Assembly (NCBI RefSeq): GCF_037126465.1
Contig: NC_088201.1
Location: 26,706,550 to 26,770,549, forward strand
DNA: 64,000 bases
Reading direction: 5' to 3'
From: Ornithodoros turicata
Taxonomy: Eukaryota > Arthropoda > Arachnida > Ixodida > Argasidae
Shown here: positions 54,715 to 64,000 of the stretch, piece by piece
Layout of the letters: each line of letters opens with the position of its first letter
How positions within the stretch are numbered: the stretch's first letter is position 1
Translations under genes and position numbers: made by a program
Notes under the pieces: model-generated
Told to the model about the DNA's origin: nothing
The model's database searches: none
The model's input: the letters and a program-made list of their open reading frames with translations, nothing else

Positions 54715-54996
54715 AAAGCGGAATTTTTACTAAATTTTTAGACTATTTCTGTCGCGATATTGTTGGGTCTGTGGTTATCCGTGGAGGACTTCATATTTCT
54801 GTTACAAAAAGTAAGGTTCGCTTAGCAATTTTCAAAGTTCAATTGAAAAAAATAGATTTCCCTCAATTAAAAATTGTCCAAAGCCTTCCTAAATGGCGGC
54901 AAACGTTCCCAGAAGGTAATTGCCGAAAGCCATACAATCCTCCGGCGAGTACGTCGCCAGTAGAATTTTTTATCACTTTAGGTGAAACACCCTGTA

Positions 54997-55599
54997 TACC
55001 CACGTCGACGACAAATGTCTGTTAGCATGTGCCGATGTTATTGTTTCCTACGGTTTCTGCGTTCATTCATTTCCAGATATCGTTGAAATGTAGAAGTAAA
55101 TTACGTGTGGTGGATGGTGTCCCAAAAATGTGTGCGAGCTACTCATACGTAACTTTGTCTACCACACGGCGGCCATCGTTCTGTCCACTCCTCGGAAAAC
55201 GCGCCCAGACGCGCGCGGATATCTGTAGTCGGCAGATCCATCAAGACCGAGCAGAAAAGGGCTCAAAGCCGCACGCTTAGGAGCGGAGCAGAGAATAATT
55301 GTTGCCAGGGTTAACCCTGGCTCTTTTTCGCCGCAGAGTTATGACCTCATTTCCGCTACTTTGGCTATTTTTCGCCCGCTAAGAGTAACTCCGAGTTGCC
55401 AGAGTTGAATAAGAAAATTCGCCCCGGTGTGCCGGTTTGCGGCCCGGATAAGCCGACGACGAAGAAAGTCATGCGTTCCTCAGGCGCGCGGTTTCGGTTC
55501 ATCCCACAATGACACCCAATGTTCGATGAATGTACGTTTTACGCTCTTACGTATATGTCCAAAATCCTATATCTGAATAGTACGAGGAGACCGAGGTTC
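54997..55599. other. unassigned sequence
   Basis: Short palindrome ccagggttaaccctgg at 55305-55320; otherwise nothing recognised. Confidence 0.35.
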
Positions 55600-55720
55600 T
55601 TGCTCGGTGGTGGTGATGGTGGTGATGATGAAAGCGCTCGCCGTTGTCGGCCTCACAGATGTGGGCAACGTCACGACTAACGCCCTGGGGAAGTGCGTCC
55701 TGGGACGACTTCTAAGGCCT
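55600..55720 (-). mobile_element. SINE fragment
   Basis: The + strand carries gctcgccgttgtcggcctca, then cagatgtgggcaacgtcacg and cctggggaagtgcgtcctgg. This is the same block as 49697-49802, with a ggtggtggtgatggtggtga tail side. No TSD was located. Confidence 0.75.
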
Positions 55721-55979
55721 TCTTCCCAACTCGTACACGATGTGGGCCTTGTGCTCGTCCAAACAAAAGTCGACAAAAGCAAACGTTGAGAAAAGCAGAC
55801 AAAACGTTGACAAAGAACACACGTGGCATCCGTCAAGAAGCACGATGAGAGTATGACTGTATATACGCAGGGAGGCACGACAGACTCTTGCCCCCCCCCC
55901 CCCCCCCTCCGAGTTAGTACAGCACTGGAGTTCCGCAGAAATCAGGCGCCCTCTTTCGTTGAGACCGACGTCGACCCTC

Positions 55980-56285
55980 CGATTGATGCAAGCCTGTGGT
56001 GGTAGTGGTAGTTCCTGCAATTCCCACGCTGGCAAAGTACCAGAACGTTTGGCTGGTGCTTATTGTTGCTCGTCAGCTGACACTCCTGGTGCCGGTAACT
56101 AACAGTCGCCTGAAGATTCCGAAGCAGGCTTCTGCATGTGCTTGCGAATTTGATTCGTGTGCACTCTTTGCACCACACCGTCAGTGCGCTTGGATTCGTA
56201 GATGCAGTTGCTCTCAACGACGGACCCATTTCATTTCTCCCCACTTCGGCTGCTTTTCCTGATGCTGAAGAGCGCTTGGTTGTAT
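55980..56285 (-). pseudogene. Ty3/gypsy Pol C-terminal relic (second gypsy element)
   Basis: On the - strand ESKRTDGVVQRVHTNQIRKH (about 56120-56190), then ELQELPLPPQA (about 55985-56020), resembles the integrase C-terminal tail of gypsy Pol (an R-x-H-x-x-Q-x-R pattern, then a proline-rich end). The continuation lies beyond the inserted element at 56294-56898. A 17-nt C run lies just downstream (55891-55907). Confidence is limited by decay. Confidence 0.5.
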
Positions 56286-56293
56286 CCGATCGA

Positions 56294-56898
56294 GGGTGTA
56301 GTTCCGTATCGGGACCACTCGTTTTTAAAAATTACTGAAACGGTTAGGAAAGTAAATATTGCATAAAAGTGGAAGAAGATCATATACTGAATCTAAAAAT
56401 GTAAGAATTATAAAATTCTGTGGACTAGAAGTTTTTTTATATGCATTTAAACAACCCCATCTGATTCACTTTTAGCGCAGGAGAAACACGGGAATGCTAA
56501 GCCTAACGGATTCGAAACTTGTCGTCTTGCGAAAGGTAGGGTCGTTGAAATGGGCTAAATCACCTCACTTTAGTGAGGTTAGGTTAAGTTAGGTTCTACA
56601 GATTGGGGAGGGTCTGGGGGGGGCGCCCCCCCCCCCCCCCCCAGGCACGCACTAGGCGGTGCGGGCGTCGAGACTGTGCCTCGGGTTAGGTCAGTAAGGT
56701 TCTCAGCCAAGATGGCGGATCGCCATCATGAAACCGGCGATAAAATTTAATTTTTATACGTTTTACGCAATATACGAGGGACATTCCTGTTGAGTTTCGT
56801 TACTTATTACTTCCTCTTTCACGTAAAAGCGTTAGATTTTTGTTTTTATTCGTTTTTCTTTTAAAAAAAGCCAGTGGTCCCGATACGGAACTACATCC
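56294..56898. mobile_element. DNA transposon with 8-bp TSD (Merlin- or hAT-like)
   Basis: Termini GGGTGTAGTTCCGTATCGGG and the inverse CCCGATACGGAACTACATCC are flanked by a perfect 8-bp duplication ccgatcga (56286-56293 and 56899-56906). Terminal GG with an 8-bp TSD fits Merlin better than hAT, but no transposase is present. Inside are a 17-nt C run (56626-56642) and an aggttaggttaagttaggtt stretch resembling the arthropod TTAGG motif. Confidence 0.75.
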
Positions 56899-56906
56899 CC
56901 GATCGA

Positions 56907-57150
56907 GCAGTGTCTTCGGTCTCTGGCCCAGGAGAAATTCCGCTGGGAACCTTCCCGTCACTGCATTCGGCATCGTCCAAAGAGCGAACAACATTAACCG
57001 GCACTTCAGTCTAGGCTCGGCTCGGCTCGGCCCGCGGGCCGGGTCGGGGGCCCGTGCAGGGCTTGTTATTGGCTGTGTGCTCCGGGCCGAGCCCGGGACG
57101 ACAAATGTGCTTCGGAGAGTCTGGCTCCGCCGGGTCACGCAGCTAATCCC
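56907..57150 (-). pseudogene. Ty3/gypsy integrase relic, split from its C terminus
   Basis: On the - strand NAVTGRFPAEFLLGQRPKTL (56900-56965) matches the gypsy integrase motif Y-x-x-x-x-H-x-x-T-G-x-S-P-A-E-L-L-x-G-R. It runs straight into the TSD of the 56294-56898 element and continues on its far side as the tail relic. Between 57010 and 57090 a GC-rich insertion (ggctcggcccgcgggccggg) breaks the upstream frame. Confidence 0.65.
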
Positions 57151-57159
57151 AAACAATGG

Positions 57160-58290
57160 AGGACTATTATGAGAGAGGCGGAACCCGAGACGGGGAAGGA
57201 GAGAGACGACACAACAAGAATTCTCGAACACAGCAAAAAATTTTATTTACCAGAGCTCTATATATTCAAAAACCTCCGGAGAGGAGGAAGAGGAAGGAGG
57301 GAAGGCTTGCTTACGCAGTTGCCACGTGTACTAATCTCACAAGTCTCCCTGAGCAACCTACGCCAAGTGTTCTGTTCTTTGCACAAAACTTGGGTCTCGG
57401 GGAAAACCGGCTTACAGCCTCTGCATTCACGGAGATGCTGCACGAGTTCGCTCGACACAAAGCTCCGTTCATTGTTGCGCGAGTGTTCCCGTAAACGGTC
57501 ATTGAGGCAGCGTCCCGTTTGCCCTACATAGCAAAAGCCGCATTCAAGGGGGATAGAATAGACAACAGAGCGGTTACAGGGCACAAGCGGGTCACGGTGC
57601 TTGACATTGCATCCCTTAAAAACAGAAGAAAATGGTGTTAACTTGCTTAGCTTCAAAGCATTTGAAAAAACGATCTTTATGCCGAAATCCTTGGCGACTG
57701 CATAAATGTTGTGCGACACAGAGTGATGGTACGGGATGACAGCAATTTGACCAGAGTGAGATTGGGGGACATCTGAAGAACAAGTGTTGTGATAAAATAG
57801 CTTTCGAAACAACATAAGAGCCCGAGCAGAAATGACATCATAACCATACCCAGCAGAACATAATCTGGAGCATTGGCGCAACAAACTGAAATTGACATGA
57901 TGGAAGCAACTTTTTGTCACAGAAGCGTTCAACAAAGATGATATAATACCGGATTTGACAATCTTAGAGTGTGAGCTAGAACGAGGCAGAAGAGGCTTGG
58001 CACCATCCTTACCGTAACACCAACAAATGCCTGACAGAGAAAAAATTGTTAAATCAAGAAACTTCAGCTTACTGTCTGAGGGGTACTCAACAGAGAATTT
58101 AAGCTCGGGGGCAAAGGAAGTAAGGGTGGTGACCAAACTCTCCGCTGAATAGACACTGGGATCAAAAAGAACAATGATGTCATCTACGTATCTTCGGACA
58201 AATAACACACCATCATCAAAACGGGAGATGAAAGACCGAATCGTGTTGTCGAGAACGTTCAAATAGCCTCTCTCATCATGCACCAGCTTG
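57160..58290 (-). mobile_element. Penelope-like element, second family, 5'-truncated
   Basis: The - strand encodes RT C-terminal half plus GIY-YIG in one open frame, followed by a 3' region with tttttgaatatatagagctc. Sequence differs clearly from the 52530 element (for example YVDDIIVLF versus FLDDIFIIW), so it is a separate lineage. No TSD found. Confidence 0.85.
57258..58283 (-). CDS. Penelope-like RT (C-terminal part) and GIY-YIG endonuclease
   Basis: An open frame of 341 codons. It enters the RT palm at NTIRSFISRFDDGVLFVRRY with the active site YVDDIIVLF (about residues 32-40) and continues KLKFLDLTIF. A long connector follows. Then come CNRSVVYSIPLECGFCYVGQ and TGRCLNDRLREHSRN, the GIY-YIG nuclease, and a terminal ETCEI segment. 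The first RT motifs are missing, so it cannot be active although it has no internal stop. The ATG at 58283 is internal to the original protein. Neighbour on the upstream side is the BEL LTR (58394 onward). Confidence 0.9.
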   Translation of the reverse strand: MHDERGYLNVLDNTIRSFISRFDDGVLFVRRYVDDIIVLFDPSVYSAESLVTTLTSFAPELKFSVEYPSDSKLKFLDLTIFSLSGICWCYGKDGAKPLLPRSSSHSKIVKSGIISSLLNASVTKSCFHHVNFSLLRQCSRLCSAGYGYDVISARALMLFRKLFYHNTCSSDVPQSHSGQIAVIPYHHSVSHNIYAVAKDFGIKIVFSNALKLSKLTPFSSVFKGCNVKHRDPLVPCNRSVVYSIPLECGFCYVGQTGRCLNDRLREHSRNNERSFVSSELVQHLRECRGCKPVFPETQVLCKEQNTWRRLLRETCEISTRGNCVSKPSLLPLPPLRRFLNI

Positions 58291-58393
58291 TCAGCGCCCT
58301 GTCACTTCTTTCGAGGACTATTAGTTCGTATCATCACGTGCTTGCGTTATTCCTGTGCAGATATTTCCAAAACAAGCAACGGACACTGCATTG

Positions 58394-58648
58394 TTGAATA
58401 TGTTACGTAAAAGACGACGGAGTTTGTAGTTTTGGGATGATGGTTTCTTTTTTTTTTTTTTTTTTTTTGTCAACTGACTTGTTGCACGTTCTGTATGTTC
58501 GATTCTGTAAGGACGAGGTGGACGGATTAAAAGGTTGCTGGATTTTCTAAGAGCTGCGAGGCGGATAACGGCCATTTCCCCGAGGATGAAGAAGAAGAAG
58601 AAGCTGCGAGGCTTCAGCTTCATTTCTTCCACAAAGAGGGATCTTCAT
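58394..58648 (+). repeat. BEL/Pao 5' LTR (inferred limits)
   Basis: The stretch starts tgttgaatatgttacgtaaa and ends ggatcttca just before the primer-binding site. It contains a T run of about 24 nt near 58446-58469. Limits are inferred from the TG start and the position of the PBS; no 3' LTR was found in the window to compare. Confidence 0.55.
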
Positions 58649-58652
58649 TTAA

Positions 58653-58670
58653 TGGTGCCGAAACCCGGGA
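58653..58670 (+). other. BEL/Pao primer-binding site
   Basis: tggtgccgaaacccggga, the usual BEL-type minus-strand primer-binding site, lies directly after the LTR. The gag ATG follows at 58716. Confidence 0.75.
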
Positions 58671-58715
58671 ACCTGACCTCACTGCAATTTCCATCCGGAT
58701 TTCTGTCCATCAACA

Positions 58716-60538
58716 ATGGAACGGGTCAAGTGCAAGAGAGCGGCCAGAAGGGCTTAAAGGGACAGACCGGGAAAACCGGAAGTTGATTTTTTCCAACTGT
58801 CACGGAAGCTTACATGCTGGGTGGAAAGTTTCAGCTCACAAAACGGCGTGGTTTTCGAGATATCGAATACGAAATACTCCTCTGAAGACATCCGGTTTCG
58901 TTTTTCTCCCTCGCATACTCCTTGCCCCAAGGATCCTCTATGTACGTCAGCCGTCACGTGAGCATGACGTCCCCAATGGACAAAGTGGAGCGAAGGACTG
59001 CGCCGTTGCTGGGAATGCAGAGAGGTGTTTTTGTCTATGAGTGTACTGAGCAGAAGGCTACGTCGTGATACCTATGTTTACATTGACGCTACTCTGCATT
59101 TTAGTCTACATAACGCGTGATTGCTACTCAAAAACATCATAATGGACAAATGCTAGCACGCAACAATCAACTATCGCGCAAACAGGCATGCGCAAGTCAC
59201 GTGCGGCATTGCTCTTATGCACGTCACGCGAGAGCTCGCTGCGGCCTTTACTCGGGACCAACTGCGGCATAGAAAAATGTCGATTATAAAACTTCTTCGT
59301 TTCTTATAAATCGATAAGATTTCTTCTGAAATATTTTGCACAGCTGTTGTGAGGAGTATTAGAAATCATAAGGCGGTGTTTCCCAGACCTATGTTTTCGA
59401 CCGGACTGTCACTTTAAGTGACGAAGCTCTGCAACGAGGTTGCCGAGCTCCGAGCGGACCGAACAGTGACGGACGTAACGCTGAAAGCACTCTTGGGTAA
59501 ACTTCAGACTGCTGACGTAGCTCTTGGAGCGGTGAACGACGAAATCGAGCCTCTGTTTGAAGTGGAGGAGCTTGAAGAGGAGTATCAGGGCGCAATCACC
59601 TACGAAGAAAAGACCGTAAAAGCCATAGTGGAGATCCAGTCACGTTTGGATGAGTTGAGACTGGACCCTGTGCAGTCACAGAGCGGAGTCAACCCTATGC
59701 AGTCACAGAGCGGAGTCAACCCTGTGCAGTCGCAGAGCGGAGTCAAACTCCCGAAGTTGCAGCTCCAAACTTTCTCAGGCGAGTTGACAAACTGGATATC
59801 CTTTTGGGAGCAGTATCGTCCGGCAGTTGATGAGAACGCAAGGTTGACGAAGAGTGAGAAATTTCAATACTTGAGGACCTTGGTTGAAAGGAGATGCAGC
59901 ATCAGCTATTCGAGGTCTACAGGCAACAGCGGCATGCTATGACGATGCTATAGACATACTGAAGCAACGTTTCGGGAATACAACCCAGATAGAACGTCAG
60001 CACCTGTCAAGGTTACGAAAACTCCCACCAGTGAAGTCAACGAAAGATGTCGTGGGGCTTCGAGCACTTTACGATCATGTCTAGGCTCACGTGAGAGGGC
60101 TTCGAGCGTTAGGAGTAACAAAGAAAAGTTATGCTTCCATGATGGTGGACATCCTTTTGTCGGCGCTTCCAGAAGCCCTAGTCATAGACTACCAAAGGAG
60201 GATTGTACACGACGCCATGCATTCAGAAAGTTTCGAAGCTAACTAGGATGGACAAGGAGCAGCTAAGTCAGAATCGACCGCAGAAACAGAGACAAAAGAA
60301 CTGGAAGAGTTGAAAAGGCTGCTTATATACTTGCGAGTAGAAATAGAGAGCCGAGAGCCGGTCGCAACTAAAATTCGCCGTGACAGGTATCCCGATCAGC
60401 GCCCCAAGGGCAAAAGGACTGGAGGTATGACGACTGGAGCTGTGTTGTACGCTGGACTTGGGCAGCCTAGCGAAAAAAGGAACTGCGTTTTCTGCAGTGC
60501 CGCAGAACACAGCACCGAGGAGCAGCGAGGGTAATGAC
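58716..60538 (+). pseudogene. BEL/Pao gag relic, split by a MITE
   Basis: ATG at 58716 opens MERVKCKRAARRA. The MITE 58754-59417 follows, and the same frame resumes with TKLCNEVAELRADRTVTDVT. Three near-identical PxQSQSGVNP repeats lie at 59667-59750. Then comes the Gag core KLPKLQLQTFSGELTNWISF with FWEQYRPAVDEN. After a frameshift AIDILKQRFGNTTQIERQHL and LRKLPPVKS follow. Near 60480-60535 NCVFCSAAEHSTEE is a zinc-knuckle relic. Frameshifts at about 59890 and a stop at 60083 kill the frame. A TAA coincides with the MITE target TTAA. Confidence 0.85.
58754..59417. mobile_element. TTAA-flanked MITE (family C2) in BEL gag
   Basis: TTAA at 58754-58757 and 59414-59417. Termini AGGGACAGACCGG and the inverse CCGGACTGTCACT. 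664 bp. It interrupts the first codons of the BEL gag, so it is younger than the BEL insertion. Related in its end (TTAAAGGG) to the element at 9068-9417. Confidence 0.85.
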
Positions 60539-60714
60539 TGCAAAGCAGACATTACCCTAGCGGAAAGATTCAAGAAACTGGCCAAAGATAGGAGGTGCTA
60601 TCGGTCAAATCGGACTGCAGATTAAAAGTGGAATGCAGTAAATGTCGAAGACGACATGCGTAATCGGTTTGTGACCCGTCTAGACATCCGGTAGAAAAGG
60701 CTCCGGTCAGTGAA

Positions 60715-61248
60715 GTGGTTACCACGACGAGCGTCTCTACAACGAACAATCCACAACGGTGCGAGAGAGCAAGAGTAATGCTGCAAACGTTCCGTGCCTG
60801 GGCATCATCGGACACCGAATGCGCTTACCTCAGAGGCATATTCGACGGAGGAAGCCAGCACACATTTATACGCGATGACATAGCCCGCAAACCTAAGGTG
60901 CCAGTAATTGGGCAAACAACGCTTCAGCTCAACACTTTCGCAGGCGATGCCAGTCGGGACAATATTCGAAAGTGCAAAGTTGTCGAAGTTCGTCGAAGTC
61001 AGTTCGCACCGAAGGAATATGTGGTTCGCGCAACCACCGTTGACTTCATTTGTAAGGACCTCGAAGAACCTCCTGCCAGTAACGAATTCGTGTCTTCTGT
61101 GCGTGTCCACGGCAACTTCATCGCCGATGACCTCTTATTTCCTAGTGTACAGAGCGAAGGCGAAATAGGACTACTCATCGGATGCGACGAGCTGTGGAAG
61201 TTGGTCTCAGGAAAAGTCAAGAGGTGCCAGAGTGACGGGTTGCAGTAG
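60715..61248 (+). pseudogene. BEL/Pao protease region
   Basis: An open frame of 177 codons contains YLRGIFDGGSQHTFIRDDIA, where FDGGSQ is the BEL/Pao aspartic-protease active site (DGGS in place of DTGS/DSGA). It then reads GQTTLQLNTFAGDAS and DDLLFPSVQSEGEIGLLIGC, the C-terminal half with GLLIGxDxLW. The protein would process Gag-Pol. The frame stops at 61248, after which part of Pol is deleted before the RT relic. Confidence 0.85.
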
Positions 61249-61960
61249 AATCCGTTTTCGGAGTATGATGAAGCTATCCGAAGCTACATAAAAAATGGCC
61301 ATGCCGAAGAAGTCAAGGAGGACAAGGGATCCAGTTTGGTCTATTACATGCCACACCGAGCTGTCATCCGGAACAACTCGAGTACAACAAGGGTACGAGT
61401 TGTATTTGACGCCTCGTCACATGCAGCGGGGACGTTGTCTCTAAATGATCATTTGAAAAAATGGCCAAAGCTTAACATCGACTTAGTTGGAGTACTGCTA
61501 CGTTTCCGGCTACACAAAGTGGCATTGACAGCCGACATCGAGAAAGCCTTTCTACAAGTGGAAGTCCGGAGTCAAGAGGTTCCTGTGGTTTTCGGAGGTT
61601 CCGACTGCAGACCATCAGGACCCACAGTTACAGTGCTGGAGAATGAAGAGGGTTCCATTTGGGACGACAGCGAGCCCCTTTGTCTTAAGCGCTACCCTGC
61701 AGCATCACTTCAAGTCGTTTCTGGACTTCGATGAAAAGTTGGCTGAGTCGTTGCTCAATTCATTTTACGTGGACGACCTGCTCACCGGAGCTCCAACCGT
61801 GGACGAGGCCCTGGATATAGCTTACAGAGCACAAGAATTCGTCGAACTACGGCAATACTACCGTAAGGGTATAACGCTCGAATCGCACGACGCGATCCAC
61901 AAATGCACATGCCATCCATGTTTGTTTCGAGGCGAGCGTCCCTCAGGGAGCGTACAGTGA
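61249..61960 (+). pseudogene. BEL/Pao reverse transcriptase relic
   Basis: VYYMPHRAVIRNNSSTTRVR and VVFDASSHAAGTLSLNDHLK (61341-61450) are the RT start. VALTADIEKAFLQVEV (about 61520-61565) carries the first catalytic Asp. After a frameshift RVPFGTTASPFVLSATLQHH and SFYVDDLLTGA (YVDD near 61766-61780) give the active site. The region between protease and RT is shortened by a deletion. After 61960 recognisable BEL sequence ends, so integrase and 3' LTR are missing. Confidence 0.85.
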
Positions 61961-62099
61961 GCTCGCGGGCTCACTTGGCTGGCGCGTGCCCTTGGGGCGC
62001 CCCTTGCAGATACGGGCGCTTTGGGAAACAAAATTCTCCTCCCTCAGGGCTAGAGGTTACATAGGGAGCCCTCAGGGTTGGTTGGAAATACGGGGGTCA
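61961..62099. other. unassigned GC-rich junction
   Basis: A palindrome gtgagctcgcgggctcac (61957-61974) marks the end of BEL similarity. Nothing else recognised. Confidence 0.35.
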
Positions 62100-62690
62100 G
62101 TCACTGGCCGCTCAACCCTCGAATCGCGCGCTCACGTTCACTCAGTGCGCACTCATGCTCACTCACTCACTGCCCGCTCAGCTCTTGGCTCGCTCACTCA
62201 CGCTCAGTCACTACCCATTCACTTCTCGGTCCGCTCACTCATGCTCACTCACAGCCCGCTCAGCTCTCGGCCCGCTCACTCATGCTCACTCACCGCCCGT
62301 TCAATAGACGAGTTCAGAAAATCCCAGTGCTCTTTCGCACGCATTGCATCCTGGGCGCTCGCTGAGCGGGGGAACGAAGAATAATCCTTCACATTTCGCT
62401 TTCGCTGACCTTGACACGTCACGGACAATGGACCGATAGGGGAGAAATCGGAACAGTTTGGAGGCCACCCGTTTCTTTCGTATTAGTAAACTCCCACAGT
62501 TCAAAGCGGTGCTAAGCACTCTGGGATTTTCTGAACTCGTCTATTCACGGCTCGCTCACTCGGGTTTACTCATGGTCCGCTCATCTCTCGGCTCGCTCAC
62601 TCAGACTCACTCACCGCCTACTCAGCTCTAGGATCGCTCACTCACGCTCAGTTCATTAGCCGAATTGAACGTGAGTGAGCATGAGTGAGC
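62100..62690. repeat. CTCACTCA-rich minisatellite, interrupted
   Basis: Units of roughly 40 bp with ctcactcatgctcactca, gcccgctcagctctcgg and ctcgctcactca repeat about ten times. The array is split by the insertion at 62304-62544. At the right end (62670-62697) the motif turns over (gtgagtgagcatgagtgagc). Confidence 0.85.
62304..62544. mobile_element. 241-bp TIR element inside the minisatellite
   Basis: Perfect inverted ends atagacgagttcagaaaatc ... gattttctgaactcgtctat are flanked by TCA (62301-62303 and 62545-62547). A 3-bp TSD fits PIF/Harbinger-type elements. Non-coding. Confidence 0.85.
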
Positions 62691-62697
62691 GCGCTCA

Positions 62698-64000
62698 TGA
62701 GAGTTTTGCCGAGGTCTGCCTGCGGGTACAGTGGTTTGCCCAGAATTTCGTCCTTGGCGGGGGGGGGGGGGCTCCGCAAGGGGGGGGTGTTTACATGCTT
62801 TTGACAAAATATTGCGCAATCTCACAAAATTTTAGGGGGTCTCCTGCAGATTTTGGGGGATGTTAGGGGGTGTAGGGGGTCTGGATAAATCACTGTGCTG
62901 GTATACGGTGAGGGATGAAGCTCCCAGAGATGTCCTATGGACATCCATTACCGGATAATGACATTGCGGTCTATTTCGGATGCCCACAGGAGAAGGTATC
63001 CTGCACGCAATTCAGCGTACTTCAAATGTTCGAAAATACCACTGATTTGAAACAGAGAAACTAGCTCCCTCTGCACACAGAAGGAGTTAGTATTCAGGCA
63101 CCCGACCCGGAGCAGGGCACAGAGCCGAGCGAATGCCACACATAAATCCCGTTTCTGAAACCTGTTATCTGTTTCTGTGCATTATCTCAACCAGCACGTT
63201 ACAACAAGAAAAATTAGGCGTACCAGGTGTAAGCCAACTTCGATGATTTGCAGTCTGCAAGACATTGCGCTCGATCATCCCCGATTTCGTTCAAACAAAA
63301 TGTGGTTGCAAAACGTGCAACCCCCTCACCTCTTTCCCTGCAGACGGACGCTGCGAACTATGTGAATTTTATGACATCTGAGAAAAGTCATGACGACCTA
63401 TATGATGCACAATTTTCACATGTGACCTTGAAGCTCGAGGGGGGCATGCCCCCCTCTTGGTACGCCCATGGGTTCAGCTCCGGTTCCGCTTCCGATCCTT
63501 GCTTTTATTAAGACCGAGTTCCGAAAACGCTGCACCTGGATGGGAGGGGTGTAGGAAAAAACGGTCCCGGAAAAGAGTGTTCCGGAAAGAAGGGTCCCGC
63601 TGGCAAAAGGCGGAAAAAAATGGTCCCGCAGGCATGCAATGGCGTTGCTATCGCTTAAACACGCACAAAAGCACATCTTTAGTGTGACAGATGATGCTCC
63701 TCAGACAGAGATATGTATTATGTTTTGTGAATACGGTGTTTTATTTCCTCTTTTTCTTTTCTTTTTTTTTTTTTTTTGAATTGCCTAGTTGTAGGACCTG
63801 ACTACCCCGCTTGATTAAAATTCGTACCCCAAAGTTGGCAGTAACTCGATCGGTGTGGGACAGATGACATTACTGCTCGAATACGCATGGATTTATTCGG
63901 GAACAGACACAGAGGACAATTACATATCACACTTACATCCCGAAGCGAATTGTGTATCCGATTCCCCTGAAGAAAGTCTCCATGGTTCTTCTGCCTCCTA
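62698..64000. other. unassigned sequence
   Basis: Contains G runs at 62759-62771 and 62780-62787, followed by ggggg-rich text to 62882 that looks like a repeat. Short ggtcccg repeats lie near 63560-63635 and a T run near 63762-63777. No gene or TSD recognised. Confidence 0.4.

Larger units (their letters stand above)
52204..54996. mobile_element. fold-back DNA element with ~280-bp arms, host to a PLE
   Basis: Left arm tacaggttgtttcacctaaa (52204 onward) and right arm ttaggtgaaacaccctgta (ending 54996) are inverted copies for about 280 bp. Shared inner blocks are ctccggcgagtacgtcgcca, aatggcggcaaacgtt and ccgcagacccaaca. Outer TA dinucleotides fit a Tc1/mariner relationship. The PLE at 52530-54437 and a small MITE at 54492-54714 lie between the arms. 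Confidence 0.8.

Noticed and set aside
56571..56596. Telomeric TTAGG array
   Set aside because: Only two or three imperfect aggtt units inside a transposon; far too short for a telomere.

Overview
The window is a stretch of animal nuclear genome dominated by transposable elements. The mix of families (BEL/Pao and Ty3/gypsy LTR elements, RNase H-bearing LINE, Penelope-like elements, tRNA-derived SINEs, mariner, hAT, MULE and many fold-back MITEs) points to an arthropod. Several repeats look like ones I recall from hard ticks, so an ixodid tick is my best guess; this is inference from memory, not a database match. No bacterial operons, rRNA, convincing tRNA genes or CRISPR arrays are visible.

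One cellular gene can be assembled. A four-exon gene on the + strand (exons 41354-41504, 43272-43603, 47169-47396, 47492-47641) encodes a predicted 286-residue ubiquitin-conjugating enzyme of the UBE2Q-like 1 type. Splice phases match, and the catalytic Cys lies in GGAICMELL. Its large introns hold a hAT element and a hairpin insertion; its 3' UTR holds an 18-nt C run.

Layout. 0.3-2.2 kb: hAT copy A with a Penelope-like element (PLE) fragment nested in it. 2.4-7.1 kb: a LINE tail, then a decayed Ty3/gypsy element on the - strand whose gag is split by hAT copy B. 8.5-11.1 kb: SINEs, a TTAA-flanked MITE and palindromic MITEs (family A). 11.1-15.1 kb: a LINE with endonuclease, reverse transcriptase and RNase H. 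15.2-16.3 kb: a family A MITE and a mariner/Tc1-like derivative. 16.4-24.6 kb: mostly unassigned sequence with four copies of palindromic MITE family B. 24.6-30 kb: a 17-bp tandem array, two more family A copies, a MULE transposase relic, a second 17-bp array, an inverted-repeat element and SINEs. 30.8-32 kb: a dead mariner. 32.8-37.5 kb: three hAT derivatives with perfect 8-bp target duplications, two of them in opposite orientation 132 bp apart. 38.3-40.7 kb: an 835-bp fold-back element and a PIF/Harbinger-like MITE. 41.3-48.3 kb: the UBE2QL1-like gene. 49-55 kb: MITEs, a SINE, a PLE remnant and a nearly intact PLE lying between the arms of a fold-back element. 55.6-58.3 kb: a gypsy 3' relic cut by an 8-bp-TSD transposon, and another PLE. 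58.4-62 kb: a BEL/Pao element with LTR, primer-binding site, gag, protease and RT relics, interrupted by a TTAA MITE. 62.1-62.7 kb: a minisatellite interrupted by a small TIR element.

The elements do not form a functional system. They record successive insertions whose order can be read from nesting and target-site duplications (TSDs). I found no convincing undescribed biological system. The items most worth a second look are the run of C tracts of 17-18 nt, the two 17-bp-period arrays, the convergent hAT pair, the 13-bp duplications flanking PLE copies, and the gene model.
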